This document shows, piece after piece, positions 1 through 5,893 of a stretch of DNA of 6,254 nt; position 1 is the first letter of the stretch; each line of letters starts with the position of its first letter. Under the pieces are notes generated by a model. The model ran no database searches. It was not told where the DNA came from and worked only from the letters and a program-made list of their open reading frames with translations. Both the position numbers and the translations under genes were made by a program. Source of the stretch: Planctomycetales bacterium. GTDB taxonomy: Bacteria; Planctomycetota; Planctomycetia; Pirellulales; Thermoguttaceae. The stretch lies in the NCBI GenBank assembly GCA_007122045.1, contig SKJM01000371.1:1-6254 (forward strand). The letters are read 5' to 3'.

Positions 1-33
1 ACAGCCGGGGGGAGGTTGCAACGGCAGTGCGTC

Positions 34-55
34 GGGCCGGTTGCTTCACCGGCCT
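34..55 (-). terminator. Hairpin just downstream of the lipoprotein gene, possible terminator
   Basis: GGCCGGT at 35-41 pairs perfectly with ACCGGCC at 48-54 around a 6-nt loop, and a G-T wobble (34/55) extends the stem. On the minus strand it begins about 10 nt after the lipoprotein stop codon, where an intrinsic terminator would sit. No run of T follows the stem on that strand, so termination by this hairpin alone is uncertain. Confidence 0.35.
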
Positions 56-65
56 CTCGAAGAAA

Positions 66-278
66 CTACTCCAGCACCGGGGCGTAGTCGGCCGGACCGG
101 GCATCACCATCGGGGGGGCGCCGCAGGGGTCGGTAATGACAGGACCCTGCGTGTACTCGGGCGGGCAGGTCATCACCGAGGTCTCCTGCGCCGGGCCACG
201 CCACAACCAGCGGTTGCAGCGGCAGCCGGTGCTGAACGCCAGAAGCGCAACCGCCGTCAGAATCAGAAACTTTTTCAT
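66..278 (-). CDS. Small predicted lipoprotein, 70 aa, function unknown
   Basis: The protein begins MKKFLILTAVALLAFSTGC: two lysines, a hydrophobic stretch (residues 4-15) and a cysteine at 19. This is a type II (lipoprotein) signal peptide in outline, although the lipobox S-T-G-C lacks the usual Leu at -3. The predicted mature part is only about 52 residues. It is rich in Pro and Gly and has further cysteines at 21 and in the MTCPPE and DPCGAP segments. Two more upstream in-frame ATGs exist (first at 305), but the start at 278 is preferred: it begins the signal peptide directly and has GGAG at 288-291, 9 nt upstream. The gene ends with TAG at 66-68 and a hairpin follows. It stands alone, divergent from the aminotransferase gene. 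No family was recognised. Short Cys/Pro lipoproteins of this kind are frequent in planctomycete genomes (general impression). It is probably tethered to a membrane and faces the periplasm. Confidence 0.68.
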   Translation of the reverse strand: MKKFLILTAVALLAFSTGCRCNRWLWRGPAQETSVMTCPPEYTQGPVITDPCGAPPMVMPGPADYAPVLE

Positions 279-597
279 AGCTCGCATCTCCGTCGAGTCG
301 AACACGTTCGGTCGCGGGCAACCATCTGCGGGGTTACTCGCGGCCGCACTCCTCCACTACGCGCCAAGGGGGAAAGCCCCCTGGGGGCGGCGCAGCAGCC
401 GGTTTCTTGGGCTGTTCGGGCACTGTGCCGCAACCACCGGAACAGTCCCCATCAATGGCGACCATGGCGCGAGGCGATGGTCAAACAACTCTACACCACG
501 CCGAATGATGTGCAAATTCAACCGCGCGGATTTTTTTCAACATTTTCCCCCGGCCCCCCCAATACCCAAGCATCGCAGTGGCATCCATAATAGTGCG
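279..597. other. Divergent intergenic region with a GC hairpin; no gene seen
   Basis: This 319-bp gap separates the divergent lipoprotein and aminotransferase genes and should hold both promoters, but no convincing -35/-10 pair could be picked by eye. AGGGGG (367-372) can pair with CCCCCT (377-382), while GCCCCC (376-381) can instead pair with GGGGGC (383-388), giving two mutually exclusive stems. A small palindrome CGAAC-AC-GTTCG occurs at 299-310, just upstream of the lipoprotein ribosome binding site. A T-rich patch at 531-546 lies about 50 nt before the aminotransferase start. Open frames here have no recognisable protein features. Confidence 0.5.
288..291 (-). promoter_or_regulatory. Ribosome binding site of the small lipoprotein
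   Basis: On the minus strand GGAG lies 9 nt before the ATG at 278. This spacing fits that start better than the two ATGs further upstream, one of which overlaps the site's immediate surroundings. Confidence 0.5.
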
Positions 598-1575
598 ATG
601 GTTGGCGAACAAGCATTTCTGGGCGGCAGCTTCATTCCGGCGTCGGCAATGCGCATTCCGGCCACCGACGCCGGCTTCGTACTGGGCGTAACGGTGGCGG
701 AGCAACTGCGGACGTTTCGGGGCGAACTGTTCCGGCTGGACTGCCACCTCCGGCGGCTTAGGCACTCCCTTGCCGTGGTGGAGGTCTGTCCTGAAATGGA
801 CGACCACCGCCTGGCCGCCACCGCCCGCGAGTTGGTCGCCCATAACCGAACCCTCCTTGCGCCGGACGATGAGCTGGGTCTTTCGCTGTTTGTCACTCCG
901 GGCGCGTACGCCACGTTCGTGCCCGAGGGGGCGGCGCCGACCGTCGGCATGCACACCTACCGGCTGCCGTTTTCGCTTTGGGCCGAAAAATACCGCCGTG
1001 GGCAGGCGCTCGTGACGGCGTCGGTTCGCCAAGTGCCGCCGGCCTGCTGGCCGGCCGACCTGAAATGCCGCAGCCGGATGCACTATTTTTTGGCCGACCG
1101 CGAAGCGGCCGCCCGCGAGCCCGGCGCCCGCGCCCTCCTTCTCGACTTGGAGGGGCGGGTATCGGAGGCCTCGACGGCGAACATCCTCGTTTACCGCCGT
1201 GACGAGGGGATCCTATCCCCGCCCATGGACCGCATCCTCCACGGCATCAGCCTCGACACGGCCTTTCGGCTGGCCGCCGAATTGGGAATCGGCACCGTGT
1301 TTCGCGATCTGACGCCCCACGACGTGGCCGGGGCCGACGAGGTCCTGCTCAGCAGCACGTCGCCTTGCTTGTTGCCGGTCACCCGGCTCGACGGGAGGCC
1401 GATCGGCACCGGCAAACCGGGCGAAGTGTTCCAAACCCTCATCGCGGCGTGGGGTGAGATGGTGGGGGTAGACATTGTAGCTCAAGCCGAACGGTGCCTG
1501 CCGGCGGGCGAGCGCTCCGCCACACCGCCGTCCGGGTCCTTGGAGCGGCCCGGACGCGGAAACGATCGGATTTGA
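598..1575 (+). CDS. Class IV PLP-dependent aminotransferase (branched-chain aminotransferase / aminodeoxychorismate lyase-like)
   Basis: A 325-residue fold-type IV PLP enzyme, probably cytosolic. The N-terminal part reads FLGGSFIPASAM then TDAGFVLGVTVAEQL, followed by FRGELFRLDCHLRRL, the usual opening of the branched-chain aminotransferase / D-amino acid aminotransferase / aminodeoxychorismate lyase family. The predicted Schiff-base lysine is K156 (ADLKCRSRMHYFLADREA). E190 in GRVSEASTANILVY lies 34 residues later, the same spacing as Lys159-Glu193 in E. coli IlvE. The stretch HGISLDTAFRLAAELGI and the SSTSPCLLPV turn (from residue 252) match the PLP phosphate-binding and active-site loops. 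The frame is open upstream to 136, but family homology begins at the ATG at 598. No clear Shine-Dalgarno precedes it, so the start is less certain than the family. The last 25 or so residues are Pro/Arg/Ser-rich and beyond the family core. Substrate cannot be assigned: transamination of branched-chain or other amino acids and 4-amino-4-deoxychorismate lysis are all possible. The diguanylate cyclase gene begins 124 nt downstream on the same strand; a functional link is not evident. Confidence 0.88.
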   Translation: MVGEQAFLGGSFIPASAMRIPATDAGFVLGVTVAEQLRTFRGELFRLDCHLRRLRHSLAVVEVCPEMDDHRLAATARELVAHNRTLLAPDDELGLSLFVTPGAYATFVPEGAAPTVGMHTYRLPFSLWAEKYRRGQALVTASVRQVPPACWPADLKCRSRMHYFLADREAAAREPGARALLLDLEGRVSEASTANILVYRRDEGILSPPMDRILHGISLDTAFRLAAELGIGTVFRDLTPHDVAGADEVLLSSTSPCLLPVTRLDGRPIGTGKPGEVFQTLIAAWGEMVGVDIVAQAERCLPAGERSATPPSGSLERPGRGNDRI

Positions 1576-1683
1576 CTTTTCTCCAGTAGAAGCTATCTGA
1601 ATTTAGAGGGACCGGCGTACCGGCGACACCCCCCTTCTGGTGGTGCTCCCAAATCGCCATGGATACGCGACCAAATCACCACG

Positions 1684-1688
1684 CAGGA
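1684..1688 (+). promoter_or_regulatory. Ribosome binding site of the diguanylate cyclase
   Basis: CAGGA ends 11 nt before the ATG at 1700 and supports that start over the in-frame GTG at 1640. The extra 20 residues added by the GTG start are polar and unlike a membrane protein N-terminus. Confidence 0.45.
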
Positions 1689-1699
1689 ATAATCACCAA

Positions 1700-3190
1700 A
1701 TGCCTATTATCGCGGTGGATCTCCTGTTCGGCTTCTTGGTCCTCGCGATCGGATGCGCGTTGGGGTGGTGGCTGCGCCATCGCAGCCTCGATAGAGGCCG
1801 GGCGGAACCGCCCGACGAAGTGCAGCAAGCTCGCAAAGTGCTCGGCCGTTTGCACGAGTTGGCCACGCGGGTGGCGAGCGACGTGGGCGCCCATACCCAC
1901 CGCGTCGAGGCGATCAACGAGCGGTTGCACGACAGCTCGGGAACCAGGCCCGAGATGGTCGTGGAAGCCGTGGCGCAACTGATCGAGTCCAACAGTCGCA
2001 TGCAGGGGCAGCTCGGCTCCGCCCAGGAAAGACTGAAGGAGCAGGCGATGCTGGTCGAACAACACGCCGCGGCCGCCCGGACCGACGCGCTGACGGGCCT
2101 GGCCAACCGCCGCGCGTTCGACGAGGAAATGCAGAAATTGCTGCAACGACACGAGCAACCCGGCGAAACGTTCTCCGTCGTCATCTTCGACGTCGACCAT
2201 TTCAAACGGTTCAACGACACCTACGGGCATCAGGCCGGCGACGACGTGCTGCGGCTGATGGGTGAACTGCTGCGCGCGGCCGCGCGCCCGACCGACGTCG
2301 CTGTTCGCTATGGCGGCGAGGAGTTCGCCATGATTCTCCCCCACACCTCGGTTGCCGAGGCCGCGCGCCGCGCCGAGCGGATACGGCAGGAGATTGCGGA
2401 CTATGGGTTTCAGTACGATGGGCAAGCGCTCCGTGTGACGGCGAGTTTTGGGGTCGCCGAGGGGCTCGACGGCGAAACCGTTTCGAGATTGGTCGACCGT
2501 GCCGACGCCGCCCTGTACGCCTCGAAAGGGGCGGGGCGCAATTGTGTCCACTGGCACGACGGGGCCGCCGTTCAGCCGCTGGCGCCGGAACGCGAAGCGG
2601 CGGCGCGGCCCCTTGAAACAACGCTCGACGACCGGAAGGAAGGCTCCAAAGGCAAGACCGTCGTCGGCCAGATCACTATGTCGAACCGGACCGAATTCTG
2701 CATCCTTCTCGCCCGGCGCCTCGCCGAATGGCGCCGGGGGGGCGCGATGCCGTCGGTCGTCATGGTCCGGATCGACCATTTCCCGGCCATCGTCGACCGG
2801 TACGGTCAGCGCGCCGGCTCGCTGGTGCTGAAGGCCACGGCGCAGTTCCTCAACGCCGCCATTCGCGACATGGACATCGTGGCGCACTACGAACAGCAGA
2901 CGTTCGCCATCCTCTTCCCGGGCACCTGGCTGGCGAACGTGATCGGCATCGTCGAGCGGCTGCGCGAAGCTATCGGGCGGTGCCATCTGCCGACGGATGG
3001 GAGCGAACTGAAGTTCACCGTCAGCCTCGGCGGCGCCAAGGCCATGGAATCGGACGATGCGAGGCGGCTGCTCGAACGCGCCCAGGAGTCGCTCGACATC
3101 GCCACCGAGGCCGGCGGCAACTGCGCGATGTTCCACAACGGCGCCTGGTCGGAAACCGTCTCGGCCGTCCTGGAACGCGCCGCCGAATAA
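1700..3190 (+). CDS. Membrane-anchored diguanylate cyclase with tandem GGDEF domains, the second degenerate
   Basis: A 496-residue protein predicted to make cyclic di-GMP from two GTP. Residues 4-24 (VDLLFGFLVLAIGCALGWW region) form one membrane helix. Residues about 30-128 are Gln/Glu/Arg/Ala-rich and look like a coiled-coil signalling helix. The first GGDEF domain (129-285) starts with DALTGLANRRAFDEE, has FDVDHFK (D164 as the expected metal ligand) and the canonical GGEEF at 205-209. R196-P-T-D199 sits exactly five residues before it, the inhibitory RxxD site. The second domain (about 328-480) is clearly related, keeping IDHF, RYGQRAG, VSLGGA and AGGNC. However, its signature is EQQTF (398-402) and the metal-binding Asp is R357, so it should not be catalytic. 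It still carries R389-D-M-D392 five residues before EQQTF. There is no recognised periplasmic sensor domain. The start at 1700 gives a clean membrane-helix N-terminus. The gene converges with the CpsD-like gene, with an inverted repeat between the two stops. Confidence 0.93.
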   Translation: MPIIAVDLLFGFLVLAIGCALGWWLRHRSLDRGRAEPPDEVQQARKVLGRLHELATRVASDVGAHTHRVEAINERLHDSSGTRPEMVVEAVAQLIESNSRMQGQLGSAQERLKEQAMLVEQHAAAARTDALTGLANRRAFDEEMQKLLQRHEQPGETFSVVIFDVDHFKRFNDTYGHQAGDDVLRLMGELLRAAARPTDVAVRYGGEEFAMILPHTSVAEAARRAERIRQEIADYGFQYDGQALRVTASFGVAEGLDGETVSRLVDRADAALYASKGAGRNCVHWHDGAAVQPLAPEREAAARPLETTLDDRKEGSKGKTVVGQITMSNRTEFCILLARRLAEWRRGGAMPSVVMVRIDHFPAIVDRYGQRAGSLVLKATAQFLNAAIRDMDIVAHYEQQTFAILFPGTWLANVIGIVERLREAIGRCHLPTDGSELKFTVSLGGAKAMESDDARRLLERAQESLDIATEAGGNCAMFHNGAWSETVSAVLERAAE

Positions 3191-3229
3191 GCGGCGGGCG
3201 CAACAAGCCCCGCGCCGCTGCGGCCCTGC

Positions 3230-3298
3230 TGGAGTTCACGCTTCAGCGCGCTGGATACCGCATGAGCTTGCTTCGCACGCTGAAGCGTGAACTCCAAC
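3230..3298. repeat. Inverted repeat of the GTTGGAGTTCACGC family between convergent genes
   Basis: TGGAGTTCACGCTTCAGCG at 3230-3248 is the exact reverse complement of 3278-3296: 19 paired bases around a 29-nt loop. On the minus strand the right copy extends to GTTGG at 3298. The structure begins 39 nt after the cyclase stop and 3 nt after the CpsD-like gene's stop, so it would form in both transcripts and could act as a bidirectional terminator or 3'-end stabiliser. There is no T tract on either side. Related copies lie at 5894-6007, showing that this is a dispersed repeat family rather than a one-off hairpin. Confidence 0.85.
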
Positions 3299-3301
3299 GG
3301 C

Positions 3302-4183
3302 CTACTGGACGACCACGCATCCACGCAGGTTCGCGCCGGCGCGGCGAAGCAGAGGGCCGGCTTCCATCGCGGCGCGGCGGGTGGTTGCGTGCAGGCGCAC
3401 CACCAGGTACACCCCGTCGCAGTGGCGCGCGAGGGGGGCCACCTCGGGGTTCCTCAGCGATGCCGCGTGAATCAGTACCAGCCCGTAACGCGCCCGAGTC
3501 TCCACAAGGAGCCGCTCCAGGTGGAGCCGCTCCGGCGGCGGGCCGGCCGGCGTCGAAAACGGGACGGCGGGCAGCAGGTCCACGCCCGGCACCACGGTGC
3601 GCCGGACCACATCCGGCCACCGCCAGGACCCGCTCAGCACGTCGGTCAGCCCGCGCGACGCCTCCACGCCAAGCCGGGCGGCGAGCGCCGGGCGCCGCAG
3701 GTTCGTGTCGACCAAGAGCAAGTCGCCGTCGAGCCGCCGAGCGAGCGACATCGTCAGCGGCACCAGCAGATCGATGCCAAGGGTGTCCGAGTCGGGCGAC
3801 ATGAACAGAAAGCCGGCCGACTTCTCCGGCACCGTCGCCCGGAGCACGCTCTCGGCCAATTCACCCAACGGGTCGGGCCGTGCCTTTGGGTCCGTTGACG
3901 GCGTCCAAGGCGAACGCGGCTCGGTGCAAGTTTCGCTCAGCGCCTCCGCCGCAGCCGCCTCGGCCTCGGCCAGCAGCGATTCCATGGCGGCCGTATCGCG
4001 CGGGGGAACGCCATGACCATCGGAGCCAGCGTGCGGCGCGGCCTCCACGGTTGCGACGGTTTGTCGGCCCACCGTGCCGGCGTCGGCCGGCACCGCTTCG
4101 GCGGCTGCATCCCGAGCCGCGTCTACCGAAGGCTGCGGCCCGCGCGACTCGATCCACTTCAACGCGTTCAACGTCCGGCCCAT
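3302..4183 (-). CDS. CpsD/CapB-like (BY-kinase family) protein with eroded nucleotide-binding motifs
   Basis: A 293-residue protein related to the P-loop tyrosine autokinases that control polysaccharide chain assembly. It opens MGRTLNALKWIESRGPQ, like the N-terminus of many such proteins, then has an Ala/Glu/Pro-rich stretch to about residue 105. The C-terminal half follows the family pattern: LLLVDTNLRRPALAARLGV (Walker A' region, D159, R163-R164-P165), RGLTDVLSG (177-185), VDLLPAV (201-207), and a final GVYLVVR...GANLRGCVVVQ strand pair. The Walker A position reads MSPDSDTLGID (128-138) and has no GKS/T. The Walker B region reads LVLIH (235-239), with His239 where Asp is expected. The protein ends without a tyrosine cluster. 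It is therefore probably not an active kinase but a scaffold or regulator; this is inference. The frame stays open upstream opposite the ATPase gene. The ATG at 4183 is chosen because the typical N-terminus begins there and GGAG lies 9 nt before it. It follows the ExeA-like gene by 103 nt, probably in one operon. Confidence 0.78.
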   Translation of the reverse strand: MGRTLNALKWIESRGPQPSVDAARDAAAEAVPADAGTVGRQTVATVEAAPHAGSDGHGVPPRDTAAMESLLAEAEAAAAEALSETCTEPRSPWTPSTDPKARPDPLGELAESVLRATVPEKSAGFLFMSPDSDTLGIDLLVPLTMSLARRLDGDLLLVDTNLRRPALAARLGVEASRGLTDVLSGSWRWPDVVRRTVVPGVDLLPAVPFSTPAGPPPERLHLERLLVETRARYGLVLIHAASLRNPEVAPLARHCDGVYLVVRLHATTRRAAMEAGPLLRRAGANLRGCVVVQ

Positions 4184-4192
4184 GAAATGTTG

Positions 4193-4196
4193 CTCC
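4193..4196 (-). promoter_or_regulatory. Ribosome binding site of the CpsD-like gene
   Basis: On the minus strand GGAG lies 9 nt before the ATG at 4183. It decides this start within a frame that is open for a further 740 nt upstream, where it only mirrors the ATPase coding sequence. Confidence 0.55.
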
Positions 4197-4201
4197 GGTT
4201 G

Positions 4202-4263
4202 TCTTGGTTGTAACCGTTCACCGGGGACGGTCCCCTTCGGCCCGTGAACCGTGACTCTTGGTT
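4202..4263. repeat. 46-bp imperfect palindrome bounded by 8-bp direct repeats
   Basis: TCTTGGTT occurs at 4202-4209 and again at 4256-4263. The 46 bp between them (4210-4255) have imperfect inverted ends: GTAACCGTTCAC at one end and GTCACGGTTCAC read from the other, 10 of 12 identical. An inner hairpin GGGGA-CGG-TCCCC lies at 4223-4235. Inverted ends inside a short direct duplication resemble a miniature, non-coding insertion element with its target duplication. A chance arrangement is possible. The element lies between the ExeA-like and CpsD-like genes, where its stem could also affect their co-transcription. Confidence 0.45.
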
Positions 4264-4286
4264 TTCGCCCGCCGGCCGGTCGTAGG

Positions 4287-5744
4287 TCACCCCTGCCGGA
4301 GGGTGGCAAACAATCGGGAGAACCTCGGGCGCGGCGCGGCGGCCGGGCGGTAAGGCGAGGCCGCCCGCCGGGGTTCCAGGTCGGGTTCTGCGGAAGCCGG
4401 TTCCTTCTCAACAGGGTGCACCACCAGCGCGGCCGCCGCGGCCGGCTGCGGCGGCGATGCCCGCCCGCCGTCCGATTCCGGGAAGCTTTTTCGACCCGCA
4501 ATGATTGGCCAATCCTCAACGACCTCCTCTTCGACGAACTCTTCGCCGAAGGGGTCGTGCGGCCCGTCGAAACGCAACTCGATCTCCGGACCAATGGAGC
4601 CCGCGGGGGCGAAGCCGACGTCCTCCGCGCCGGCCTCGTTTTGGTCGGCTCGGCCCTCCACGTCGGCCTCCGGCTCGGCACAGTCGTCCGGCTCGGCACA
4701 GTCGTCCGGTTCGGCACAGTCGTCCGGTTCGGCACAGTCGTCCGGTTCGGCCGAGATGCGCAAGACAGGTATCGTGTCGGGGGTCTCTTCCACGTCGTCG
4801 GGGGCCTCCGCGTCGTCGGCGTGGTCGGCGTTGTCGGCGTCGTCCCGATTGCCGGCGTCGTCATCGTCAAGCCGGCCGAATTCGATGACGTTTCCCGTGT
4901 CACCGCCGTCGGGCGACTGGCCATGCCACGGGGTGGGCAGTTGCTGGAGGTCGGCCCACGCCTCTTCGACGTGCCTTGGGTCGACTTGCCGGTGCCCGGC
5001 CGCGCAGGCCAGCAGCAGCGCGTGGTCGCACACCTGGTTGATCAGCCGCGGAACCCCGTCGGTTGCCCGGTACACCGCCTGGCACGCCGGCGCGGGGAAC
5101 AACCCTTCTCCTCGGCCGCCGGCCAGGTTGGTCTGCGCCCCAATGTACTGCTGCGTTTCCGCGGCGCCGAACGGCTCGAGGTAGCACCGGGCGGCGATGC
5201 GCTGGTTGAAGGAATCGAGTTTCGGGCTGGCGAACCGTTCCTCGAGGACGCAGCCGCCGGCCAGCACGACACGCACCCAGGGCTTGCCCTCGTGCGCGAG
5301 ATTCGTGGTGGTGCGCACCTCGTCCAGCAGCCGCAGCGGCAGGGTATGGGCTTCATCGACCAAGAGCAAAACGCCGTTGGGGCATTCGTCGCTGAGGGTG
5401 ATGTAATCGGCCAGGGCCAGCCGGGCCTCGCCCTCGGTCAAACCGCGATACGGCTGCCCCAGCTCGTACAGGATCGCCTGGAGCAGCGCCCTCCGCGAGC
5501 CCAGCCGGCCGCTGGTCAGGAGCACGACGCGAAACTGGTCGGCCAGTTCATCGGCCAGGACTTGGCATAGCATGGTCTTACCGGTACCCGACGGCCCAAT
5601 GACCACGCCCGGCCCTTCCGCCCGGCGGATGCATCGGATCAGGGTCGTTCGAGCGGCTTCGATCGTCGCACCGGGAAAATACGCCTTGGCGCGCGGCACG
5701 GGGGAAAACGGGCGTTCGCGGAACTCAAAAAAAGGTTCGTACAT
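4287..5744 (-). CDS. ExeA/GspA-family AAA+ ATPase with a long acidic, repeat-containing tail
   Basis: A 485-residue cytoplasmic ATPase. It opens MYEPFFEFRERPFSPVP, the characteristic start of ExeA-type ATPases, including those of XrtA/PEP-CTERM exopolysaccharide loci. Walker A is GPSGTGKT at 50-57, Walker B VLLLVDEAH at 125-133. A QRIAARCYLEPF segment (about 180-191) and a sensor-2-like DGVPRLIN (229-236) follow, so the ATPase core (1-270) looks complete. From about 280 the chain is low-complexity: an Asp-rich stretch (293-323), four exact AEPDDC hexapeptides (332-355) with a partial fifth, a Glu-rich stretch (401-410), then an Ala/Pro/Arg-rich basic tail ending RLFATLRQG. No peptidoglycan-binding domain like that of ExeA was seen. 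The start at 5744 matches the family N-terminus exactly, though no strong Shine-Dalgarno precedes it. The gene lies between a chain-length-determinant-like gene and the CpsD-like gene on the same strand, which suggests a role in powering or regulating exopolysaccharide assembly or export. Confidence 0.92.
   Translation of the reverse strand: MYEPFFEFRERPFSPVPRAKAYFPGATIEAARTTLIRCIRRAEGPGVVIGPSGTGKTMLCQVLADELADQFRVVLLTSGRLGSRRALLQAILYELGQPYRGLTEGEARLALADYITLSDECPNGVLLLVDEAHTLPLRLLDEVRTTTNLAHEGKPWVRVVLAGGCVLEERFASPKLDSFNQRIAARCYLEPFGAAETQQYIGAQTNLAGGRGEGLFPAPACQAVYRATDGVPRLINQVCDHALLLACAAGHRQVDPRHVEEAWADLQQLPTPWHGQSPDGGDTGNVIEFGRLDDDDAGNRDDADNADHADDAEAPDDVEETPDTIPVLRISAEPDDCAEPDDCAEPDDCAEPDDCAEPEADVEGRADQNEAGAEDVGFAPAGSIGPEIELRFDGPHDPFGEEFVEEEVVEDWPIIAGRKSFPESDGGRASPPQPAAAAALVVHPVEKEPASAEPDLEPRRAASPYRPAAAPRPRFSRLFATLRQG
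4672..4752 (-). repeat. 18-bp in-frame tandem array (AEPDDC repeats) in the ATPase gene
   Basis: Four complete 18-bp units lie at 4672-4689, 4690-4707, 4708-4725 and 4726-4743, with a half unit to 4752. They encode AEPDDC four times. The only differences are at one synonymous Glu codon position: the two left units carry GAG, the two right units GAA. Such near-identity indicates recent expansion by slippage or unequal recombination, and copy number may vary between strains. Confidence 0.95.
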
Positions 5745-5893
5745 AGCCTAAGCTTCTTATCTTACCTTGGGGGCATGCGCATCGGTCCGTATGTTGTAAT
5801 CGGCATAACCGGCGCGCATGCTGAAACGCGAGCCGTAGAAAGAAAGTATGGTGGCCGTCCGCGGGAGAACGGCCCCTTCGACCGGTACGCCCC

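Noticed and set aside
299..310. Palindrome CGAAC-AC-GTTCG upstream of the lipoprotein, resembling a Gram-positive-type LexA box
   Set aside because: The spacer between GAAC and GTTC is 2 nt instead of the 4 nt of that operator, and a lone 5-bp palindrome is expected by chance in GC-rich DNA.
1676..3136. Long minus-strand open frame opposite the diguanylate cyclase
   Set aside because: Its translation is His/Arg/Gly-rich without motifs, a typical antisense shadow; the plus strand encodes a textbook GGEEF domain.
3221..3302. CGGCC on both sides of the 3230-3298 inverted repeat as a target duplication
   Set aside because: Only five GC-only bases, not directly abutting the left arm, and the right copy overlaps the repeat; too easily found by chance here.
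4672..4752. CRISPR-like array
   Set aside because: Units are contiguous 18-bp in-frame coding repeats without spacers.
4184..4924. N-terminal extension of the CpsD-like frame (Thr/Pro/Arg-rich)
   Set aside because: It overlaps the ATPase coding region in another frame and is low-complexity; a family-typical N-terminus with a GGAG site begins at 4183.
4251..5570. Long plus-strand open frame opposite the ATPase gene
   Set aside because: It mirrors the GC-rich ATPase coding sequence; its protein has no family motif, while the minus-strand frame has complete Walker A and B motifs.
5757..5819. Possible 20-codon peptide gene (MRAGYADYNIRTDAHAPKVR) just upstream of the ATPase start
   Set aside because: Very short, no ribosome binding site or known family; its longer frame to 5948 begins inside the repeat cluster. 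It could be a leader peptide, but nothing beyond an open frame supports it.
5773..5821. Inverted repeat GCATGCGC (5773-5780) and GCGCATGC (5814-5821) in the ATPase leader
   Set aside because: Eight-base arms separated by 33 nt are weak, and GCATGC-type words are self-complementary, so chance is likely. No promoter elements could be tied to it.
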